The translations under genes and the position numbers were made by a program. From assembly GCF_003086295.3 (NCBI RefSeq), contig NC_092051.1, positions 66,961,772 through 67,025,771 of the forward strand: a stretch of 64,000 bases of DNA, given 5' to 3'. Below the pieces are notes generated by a model that saw only the letters and a program-made list of their open reading frames with translations, made no database searches and was not told where the DNA came from. This document shows, in pieces, positions 56,394 through 64,000 of this stretch (position 1 is the stretch's first letter; the number at the start of each line of letters is the position of its first letter). This DNA is from Arachis hypogaea. Its lineage: Eukaryota; Streptophyta; Magnoliopsida; Fabales; Fabaceae.

Positions 56394-57721
56394 CCTGAAA
56401 AACCGATATGATATGATATAAGCAACTAGCCAAGTAGATGTATAGCACGCAAAGTATGCCATATTCATGAAGTGAGTGAAGAAAAGAGAATTCTTGGAAT
56501 GCAAGTAACAAAATTCAGAATTTAAACCAAGTCAAAAATCAAGAATTCAAACCACATTTGCACAATGCTTGTTCATTAAGCCTAAGAGACATCATATCCA
56601 AAAGAATGATTAAAGGAGTTAAGTTGAAAACAAAAAAGAAGAAATCAGTTGGTTAATCAAGTTAGAATTAGAAACAGGTTCACAAATTAGTGATATGACA
56701 GTTATTGGCTCAATTACAAGAAGTGCACAAAGTATGGAAGGTAAGCCTACTCGCATCCATGAAAAAGATGCATCATTAATGATAAAATATGAAAATTTTG
56801 CACAAAAGCATATATATCTGAAGAAAATCATCAATCAATGTCATGGTCACAAGAAAAGTTTTACAATAGTTGGTATTGAAAGAATGAAGTATGCACTAAT
56901 GTAACCAAAAGCACTTGAAAACAGTTTTGAATCAAAAAGGGTTATACTAGTGAGATCCACCAACTATTGCAATTAAATGAACCTTATTGAGGAAAATCAT
57001 AAGTTAAAGTCAAATTGTAAGTTTAGTATGAGTCAAAAGGCAGTTGACTTAACTTGAAGGGTGAGAACACAAAAAGGTTTAAGTCGATGAGTTAGGTAAG
57101 GGATTGTTTGTCACAGATATCCAACAAGCAACTCCTTGAACTAATCAATCCATTTAATATCGCAGGAAATACAAGTAAGCACAGAAATGCCAACCGTAGC
57201 AACCTAGGAATTGAACTTGTTGAAGTTGAATAAAACTCGATCTGAAAAGTGCTAAGTTCGATTCTTAGGTTGCAAGTTAAAGCATATAGCAATTTTTAAA
57301 AATTCGGGCAGCATTCCGGTAGTAAATTAGATGTTCCCAGATAGCATAAAGTAGCAAAAACAGGTATATGAATCCAAAAATGCACAAGCATGACATAAGC
57401 ATGGATTACATATAGTAGGGTAGTACCAAACACAATCAGACAATGAAATTCAGCAAGCAGCAGTTAAAATCAGCACAACAATGAAATAGAACATATAAAA
57501 TAGAGCATACCACTCATCATTCAGCATGTAACATTCGAACAAATAAATACAAACGGCGCACTTATCAGACATAAAATCATCTAACCACATCCTAACTACC
57601 TAACAACATGCAATTCTATCTAACTTAACATACAAAATTCAAACAGTAACCTATTCTAACACTAACTAACAAAATCAAGTAAATAGTAAAAAAACAGAGA
57701 ACAAAATAGGGGTAAGGTACA
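56394..57721 (-). other. Element D region upstream of ORF2, intron-like
   Basis: T-rich on the coding strand, homologous to 45900-47170 of element C, ending with an acceptor just before the ORF2 ATG. No gene. Element Z is inserted at its far end; gtaca (57717-57721) would be the target repeat. Confidence 0.55.
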
Positions 57722-59257
57722 TGATGAGCGGATATTTTATACGCTTTTTGGGGTTAATTTCATATAGTTTTTAGTGTGTTTTAGTTAGTTTTTAGTTTAT
57801 TTTCAGTAGTTTCTAGGCAAAATTCATATTTTTGGACTTTACTATGAGTTTGTGTGTTTTTCTGTAATTTCAGGTATTTTCTGGCTGAAATTGAGGGAGC
57901 TGAGCAGAAATCTGATTCAGGCTGAAAAAGGACTGCTGATGTTGTTGGATTCTGACCTCCCTGCACTTGGAATGGATTTTCTGGAGCTACATGACTTCAA
58001 ATGGTGCGCTTCCAATTGCGTTGGAAAGTAGACATCCAGAGCTTTCCAAAAATATATAATAGTTTATACTTTGCTCAAGGATAGACGATATAAACTGGCA
58101 TTCAACGCCAGTTTCATGTTGCAGTTTGGCGTCAAGCTTTAGAAACAGGTTACAAGTTAGAGTTCAATGCCAGAAAAGGATCCAAAGCTGGCTTTGAACG
58201 CCCAAAACAGCCCTATGCACGTGATTAGCTTAAGTCTCAGCCCCAGCACACACCAAGTGGGCCCCAGAAGTGGATTTCTGCACTATCCATCTTAGTTTAC
58301 TCATTTTCTGTAAACCTAGTTTACTAGTCTAATATTTAAACAAATTTTAGAGACTTATCTTGTATCTCATGACATTTTTTATCTGAACTTTGTACCTTTT
58401 GACAGCATGAGTCTCTAAACCCCATTGTTGGGGGTGAGGAGCTCTGCTGTGTCTCGATGAATTAATACAAGTATTTCTGTTTTCCATTCAAACATGCGTG
58501 TTCCTATCTAAGATATCCATTCGCACTTCAATATGAATGTGATGAACGTGACAATCATCATCATTCCTCCACGAACGCGTGCCTGTCAACCACTTACGTT
58601 CCATCATAGAATGAATGAATATCTCTTAGATCTCTTAATCAGAATCTTCGTGGTATAAGCTAGATTGATGGCAGCATTCAAGAGAATCCGGAAAGTCTAA
58701 ACCTTGTCTGTGGTATTCCGAGTAGGATTCAGGGAATTAATGACTGTGACAAGCTTCAAACTCACGAGTGTTGGGCGTAGTGACAGACCTAAAAGGATAG
58801 TAAATCCTATTCCGGTACGATTGAGAACCTGCAGATGATTAGCCGTACGGTGACAGCGCATCTGGACCCTTTTCACTGGAAGGATGGATGGTAGCCACTG
58901 ACAATGGTGATCCACCAACACACAGCTTGCCATAGGAGGACGTGCATGCGTGAATCAAAAAACAGAGGAAAGCAGAATTTCAGAAGACAAAGCATCTCCA
59001 AAACTCCAACATATTCTCCATCATTGCATACAAGTATAATTTGTGTTCTGCCCTTTTATTCCTTGCAATCAAATTTGATAAGTGAATTATTTTATTGTTT
59101 TCCTGACTAAGAGTTACAAGATAACCATAGATTGCTTCAAGCCAACAATCTCCGTGGGATCGACCCTTACTCACGTAAGGTATTACTTGGACGACCCAGT
59201 GCACTTGCTGGTTAGTGGTACGAGTTGTAAAAAGTGTGATTTACAATTCGTGCACCA
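57722..59257 (+). repeat. Element Z 5' LTR
   Basis: 1536 bases, TGATGAGCGG to GTGCACCA. Contains the perfect hairpin TTGGAAAG...CTTTCCAA (58021-58049) followed by TATATAAT, palindromes near 58095-58205, and CCTTACTCACGTAAGG-type hairpin near 59167-59182. Confidence 0.93.
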
Positions 59258-59263
59258 AGTTTT

Positions 59264-59279
59264 TGGCGCCGTTGCCGGG
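59264..59279 (+). other. Element Z primer binding site, tRNA-Asp
   Basis: TGGCGCCGTTGCCGGG matches the tRNA-Asp complement; the next bases diverge. Six bases after the LTR end. Confidence 0.87.
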
Positions 59280-60044
59280 CATTGTTTGAGTTTGGACAAC
59301 TGACGGTTTACTTTGTTGCTTAGATTAGGAAAAATTTTTCTTTTTGGTTTAGAGTCTTTTATTATTTATACCTTGTTAAAACACTTTAAACTTATAGCTC
59401 AATTAGCTACAGCGTGGTGCTTATGTTCTTAGTAATTGGCTAGCCTGTTTTTAAAATCTTTTTCAAAAATATTTTTTCTTTGAATAAATCTTGTGCCAAA
59501 CTTTAAGTTTGGTGTGTTCTTGTTGATTTTTCTTTATTTTTCGAAAATTTTAGTTTGGTTTTCTAAAAATTTTAAGTTTGGTTTTCTTTCTTCATGTTCT
59601 TGTGTTCTTGTGAGTCTTCAAAGTGTTCTTGAGTTTCCTTGTGTCTTGATCTTAAAATTTTTAAGTTTGGTGTTCCTTGGTGTTTTCCCTCCAAAATTTT
59701 CGAAAACAATGAGCATTATATCTAAAAATTTTAAATCTTGTACTATCTTATTGTTTTTCTCTCTCCTCTTTAAATCCAAAAATATCTTTTCTCTCTATTT
59801 TAAAGTAAATTTTTGAAATTTACCTTTAAAATTCAGATTTTTATTTCAAAATTTAAAACCTTTTTCAAAAATCATCATATCCTTTTCAAAACTTCCTAAC
59901 CACTTTCTCTCTCCTCATTTTTTTTCAAAAATCTTCACCTATTTTTATTTATTTTATTTTAATTTATTTTGTTTTTGAAATAAATAAATAATTAAATAAA
60001 TAAAAATATTTTCTTCTATTTTACATCATCTCCCTTTCTCCATC
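59280..60044 (+). other. Element Z leader, no gene
   Basis: AT- and T-rich leader with AAGTTTGGTGTT words near 59507 and 59663, mirroring the leader of A. The ORF at 59493-59816 is low complexity and was not accepted. Confidence 0.7.
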
Positions 60045-61187
60045 ATGGACCTAAGCGGAAATGAACAGTCCAGGAGGACTCTGGGGTCATATGCTAACCC
60101 CTCTACTGCTTCATATGGGAGTAGTATCTGCATACCCTCCATTGGAGTCAGTAGCTTTGAGTTGAATCCTCAGCTCATTATCATGGTGCAGCAACGTTGC
60201 CAGTATTCCGGTCTTCCACAGGAAGAACCTACAGAGTTTCTGGCACAGTTTTTACAGATTGCTGACACAGTACATGATAAGGAAGTAGATCAGGATGTCT
60301 ACAGATTATTACTGTTTTCATTTGCTGTAAAAGACCAAGCTAAGAGGTGGTTAAATAACCAACCTAAGGCCAGCATAAGGACATGGAAACAGCTGACAGA
60401 AAAATTCCTGAATCAATACTTTCCTCCAAAATGGATGACACAGCTAAGGCTGGACTTCCAAGGCTTTAAACAAGGAGATAATGAATCTCTTTATGATGCC
60501 TGGGAGAGATACAGAGAGATGCTACGAAAATGCCCCTCTGAAATGTTTTCAGAGTGGGTTCAGTTAGACATCTTCTACTATGGGCTTGCAGAAAGAGCTT
60601 AGATGTCTCTAGATTACTCAGCTGATGGATCTATCCACATGAGAAAGACAGTTGAAGAAGCTCAAGAGCTCATTGATACAATTGCCAGAAATCAGCATCT
60701 GTACCTAAGCAGTGACCCTTCCATGAAAGAAGAGGTTAAAACAGTAACTGCTGAACTCAGTCCTGTAAAACAAGCTACTGAATTCGATCAGCAATTGGAC
60801 TTTCTAACAAAGCAGTTAGCCGAATTCAAGGATAGACTACAAGAGACAAGGATGGCTAATATAAATATGGAAGAACAATTGAAGCAAACAAAACAGCAGC
60901 TGTCAAAACAAATAACAGAAGAATGCCAAGCAGTTCAATTAAGAAGTGGGAAGACATTAAATACCCCACCTCAAGGCAGCAAGAAGCCAAGAAATGAGCA
61001 AACCACCCAAAATCCACCTAAGGACAGTAAGAACCCAAGGAAAAATAATTCTGGCACTAAAATGCCAGAAATTGGGTGGAAGGCTGGCACTGAACGCCCA
61101 GACCATGCTCAAGACTGGCGTTCAACGCTAGAAACAAGCAAGGATCTGGCGTTGAACGCCTAAAAGAAGCACAGTTCTGGCGTTCAG
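60045..61187 (+). pseudogene. gag: Element Z gag
   Basis: ATG at 60045 (MDLSGNEQSRRTLGSYANPS) is intact, unlike in A. The core includes FELNPQLIIMVQQRCQYSG, YRLLLFSFAVKDQAKRWL and ESLYDAWERYREM. An in-frame TAG at 60600 and TAA at 61161 replace Gln codons seen in A. A Gln-rich helical part (60770-60960) precedes the linker with CTGGCGTT-type palindromes. No zinc knuckle is visible. Gag would form the particle; full-length product would need readthrough of two stops. Confidence 0.88.
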
Positions 61188-61200
61188 ATGCCAGGAACAG
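61054..61200. repeat. Palindrome array inside element Z gag
   Basis: About five degenerate copies of CTGGCGTT-N-AACGCCAG, matching the array of A at 1678-1850 in position and frame. Confidence 0.8.
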
Positions 61201-62324
61201 ATGAGGAGCTGGTGTCTAACGTCACTCCAGCTTCTAACTCTGGCACTCAATTGCCAGTGAGGGATCAGACACACACAACTGCTGATGACAACCCATCTGA
61301 AAAGGCTTCTTCAACCACTTCTGTAGGAAATAAACCTACAGCAACTAAGGCTAAGGAATATAAAGCCAAGATACCTTATCCTCAAAAACTCCGCCAAGAG
61401 GAGCAGGATAAGCAATTTGCTCACTTTGCAGATTATCTCAGGACTCTTGAAATAAAAATTCCATTTACAGAGGCACTTGAGCAAATACCTTCTTATGCCA
61501 AGTTCATGAAAGAGATCTTGAGTCATAAGAAGGATTGGAGAGAAACTGAAAGAGTTTTCCTCATTGAAGAATGCAGTGCAGTCATTCTGAAAAGCTTTCC
61601 TGAAAAGCTTAAAGACCTTGGGAGTTTTCTGATACCATGCACATTAGAAGGTAATTGCACCAAGACAGCTTTATGTGATCTTGGGGCAAGCATCAACCTA
61701 ATACCTGCATCCACTATCAGAAAGCTTGGTTTAACTGAAGAAGTTAAACCAACCCGGATATGTCTCCAACTTGCTGATGGCTCCATTAAATACCCATCAG
61801 GCATGATTGAAGACATGATTGTCAGAGTTAGGCCATTCTCCTTTCCCACTGACTTTGTAGTGCTGGAAATGGAGGAGCACAAGAGTGCTACACTCATTCT
61901 AGGAAGACCCTTCCTAGCAACTGGACAAACTCTCATTGATGTCCAACAGGGGGAAATAACCCTGAGAGTCAATGATGATGAGTTTAAGTTGAATGCTGTC
62001 AAAGCCATGCAGCATCCAGACACATCAAAAGACTGCATGAAAGTTGATCTTATTGACTCTTTGATAGAAGAGATCAACATGGCTGTGAGTCTCGAATCAG
62101 AGTTGGAAGACATCTTTAAAGATGTTCAGCCTGATTTAGAGGATTCAGAGGAAATGAAAGAGCCTCTGAAATTTCCTCTGGAAGAGGAAAAACCTCCTAA
62201 ACCCGAGCTCAAACCATTACCACTATCCCTGAAATATGCATTTCTGGGAGAAGGTGACACTTTTCCAGTGATCATAAGCTCTGCTTTAAATCCACAGGAA
62301 GAGGAAGCACTTATTCAATGCTAA
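61188..62324 (+). pseudogene. pol: Element Z protease region
   Basis: 378 open codons. Motifs: CDLGASINLIPASTIRKLGL (active site), FVVLEMEEHKSATLILGRPF, then an acidic Pro/Lys-rich linker (EEEKPPKPELKPLPLSLKYA). The frame ends at 62324 because one base is missing near 62317 compared with A. It is in frame with gag, so a single gag-pro-pol precursor is likely in intact relatives. The protease domain itself appears undamaged. Confidence 0.88.
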
Positions 62325-64000
62325 GGACACACAAGACAGCTCTTGGGTGGTCCATAGGTGACCTTAAGGGCATAAACCCAGCTAGATGCATGAACAAAAT
62401 CTTATTGGAGGATAATGCTAAACCAGTGGTTTAACCATAGAGGCGGCTAAATCCAGCCATGAAGGAAGTGGTGCAGAAAGAGGTCACCAAATTACTGGAG
62501 GTTGGGATTATTTATCCTATTTCTGATAGCCCCTGGGTGAGCCCTGTCCAAGTTGTCCCTAAAAAGGGAGGCATGACAGTGGTTCATAATGAAAAGAATG
62601 AACTGGTTCCTACAAGAACAGTTACAGGGTGGTGCATGTGTATTAACTATAGAAGGCTCAATACAGCCACCAGAAAGGATCATTTTCCTTTACCATTCAT
62701 AGACCAGATGCTAGACAGACTAGCAGGTCATGATTATTACTGCTTTTTGGATGGCTAATCAGGCTATAACCAGATTGCAGTAGATCCCTAGGATCAAGAG
62801 AAAACAGCATTCACATGTCCATCTGGAGTGTTTGCTTATAGAAGGATGCCATTTGGGCTGTGTAATGCACCTGCAACCTTCCAGAGATGCATGCTCTCTA
62901 TCTTCTCTGATATGGTGGAAAAATTTCTGGAAGTCTTCATGGATGACTTCTCAGTATATGGAGACTCATTCAGCTCCTGTCTTGATCACCTGAAACTAGT
63001 TCTGAAAAGATGCCAAGAGACCAACCTGGTTTTAAACTGGGAAAAATGTCACTTTATGGTGACTGAAGGGATTGTCCTTGGGCATAAAATTTCAAACAAG
63101 GGAATAGAGGTGGATCAAGCAAAAATAGAGGTAATTGAAAAATTACCACCACCTGCCAATGTTAAGGCAATTAGAAGCTTTCTGGGGCATGCAGGATTCT
63201 ATAGGAGGTTTATAAAGGATTTTTCAAAAATCGCAAAACCTCTGAGCAATCTGCTAGCTGCTGACACGCCATTTGTGTTTAACACAGAGTGTCTGCAGGC
63301 GTTTGAAAGGCTGAAAGCCAAGCTGGTCACAGCACCAGTTATTTCTACACCAGACTGGACATTACCATTTGAGCTAATGTGTGATGCCAGTGATCACGCC
63401 ATTGGTGTAGTACTGGGGCAGAGGCATGACAAGCTTCTGCATGTCATTTATTATGCTAGCCGTGTTTTGAATGATGCCCATAAAAATTACACAACCACAG
63501 AAAAAGAATTGCTTGTAGTGGTTTACGCGATTGACAAGTTTAGATCATACTTAGTAGGATCAAAAGTGATTGTGTACACAGATCATGCTACTCTTAAATA
63601 TCTACTCACAAAACAGGATTCCAAACCTAGACTCATAAGATGGGTGTTGCTTCTGCAAGAGTTTGATATAGAAATAAGAGACAGAAAAGGGACAGAGAAC
63701 CAAGTGGCTGATCATCTGTCCTGGATAGAGCCAATAGAAGGGACGTCATTCCCCTCTCTTGAAATCTCTGAGACCTTTCCTGATGAGCATTTGTTTGCCA
63801 TTCAGGAAACACCATGGTTTGCAGACATTGCAAACTACAAAGCTGCAAGGTTCATTCCCAAGAAGTACAGCAGGCAACAAAAGAAAAAATTAATTACTGA
63901 TGCAAAGTACTACTTGTGGGATGAACCCTATCTCTTTAAGAGATGTGCAGATGGCATAATCCGTAGGTGTGTGCCTAAAGAAGAAGCACAAAGGATCTTA
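62325..64000 (+). pseudogene. pol: Element Z reverse transcriptase and RNase H, runs off the edge
   Basis: After stops at 62432 and 62438 the RT begins (MKEVVQKEVTKLLEVGIIYP). Stops at 62756 and 62789 interrupt the DGYSGYNQ region. From 62792 to the edge there is no further stop, about 403 codons: [17 protein letters not shown], catalytic FMDD near 62938, [18 protein letters not shown], then RNase H with [42 protein letters not shown] and NQVADHLSW. All four RNase H acidic positions are visible. The start of the integrase zinc domain (near FADIANY...) follows. RT copies the element RNA; here the N-terminal breaks disable it. Confidence 0.9.

Larger units (their letters stand above)
51718..57721 (-). 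mobile_element. Element D: minus-strand relative of C, cut by element Z
   Basis: The 3' LTR is 53254-51718, polypurine region 53255-53291, 3' noncoding region, ORF2 56393-55021 and part of its upstream intron-like region. Everything upstream (ORF1, primer site, 5' LTR) would lie beyond Z, outside the window. The left flank gtaag (51713-51717) would be one target repeat copy. Confidence 0.88.
57722..64000 (+). mobile_element. Element Z: Athila-lineage Ty3/gypsy element, 5' part
   Basis: 5' LTR 57722-59257, primer site, leader, gag, protease, RT and RNase H, continuing past the right edge. RT phrases [20 protein letters not shown] and [20 protein letters not shown] are of the Athila type. Inserted into element D. 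Its gag-pol has several stops and one frameshift but pol is open from 62792 to the edge. Confidence 0.92.

Noticed and set aside
1..64000. A and Z as two ends of one large inverted duplication
   Set aside because: Each begins with its own LTR and primer site, sits in a different target and has different stops; they are independent copies.

Overview
The window reads as intergenic plant chromatin made almost entirely of LTR retrotransposons nested inside one another. I see no intact host gene, tRNA or rRNA. It looks like a legume and most likely peanut (Arachis). The support is Athila and Tat lineage Ty3/gypsy proteins, primer sites matching plant tRNA-Asp, and LTRs packed with the palindrome CTGGCGTT-N-AACGCCAG, which I associate with Arachis. 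The species call is recognition from memory and was not checked by any search.

Layout. The oldest layer, element B, is a decayed Tat-lineage element on the + strand. Its pieces are 7317-8438 (protease, RT), 10748-12126 (RNase H and a second RNase H), 35861-41142 (integrase, spacer, antisense ORF) and 51611-51717. Five insertions cut it: H (6345-7316, minus LTR), G (8439-10747, solo LTR, repeat accat), E (12127-35860, repeat tgtgc), C (41143-51610, repeat cccag) and D (51718-57721, minus, truncated). Inside E lies F (13054-29547, minus, repeat agtag), and inside F lies J (18771-25383, +, repeat tgtat). H was hit by LTR I (5062-6344), which was hit by A (1-5061, minus). D was hit by Z (57722 to the window end). 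Matching five-base duplications at G, E, F, J and C make this reconstruction firm; A, D, H, I and Z run out of the window or are truncated.

Genes. A and Z are Athila-type gag-pol elements with several stops; Z keeps a long open RT-RNase H frame to the window edge. F shares their LTR family but has only gag and protease. J has only gag, between LTRs that differ at 15 of 1833 sites by hand count. C, D and E carry no pol. Where visible, they have ORF1, ending in a conserved domain I do not recognise, and ORF2, which resembles the 'putative plant transposon protein' family. In C, ORF2 appears to have its own promoter and a 5'UTR intron.

Most interesting. Several short inverted repeats recur across these elements with changed but still pairing stems. 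One is a hairpin with loop GRGGAC just upstream of the polypurine tract. Another is a pair of hairpins just after the gag or ORF1 stop. Arrays of different palindromes occupy the same part of unrelated LTRs. These look like conserved RNA or DNA signals shared by autonomous and non-autonomous elements, and may be the undescribed system here.
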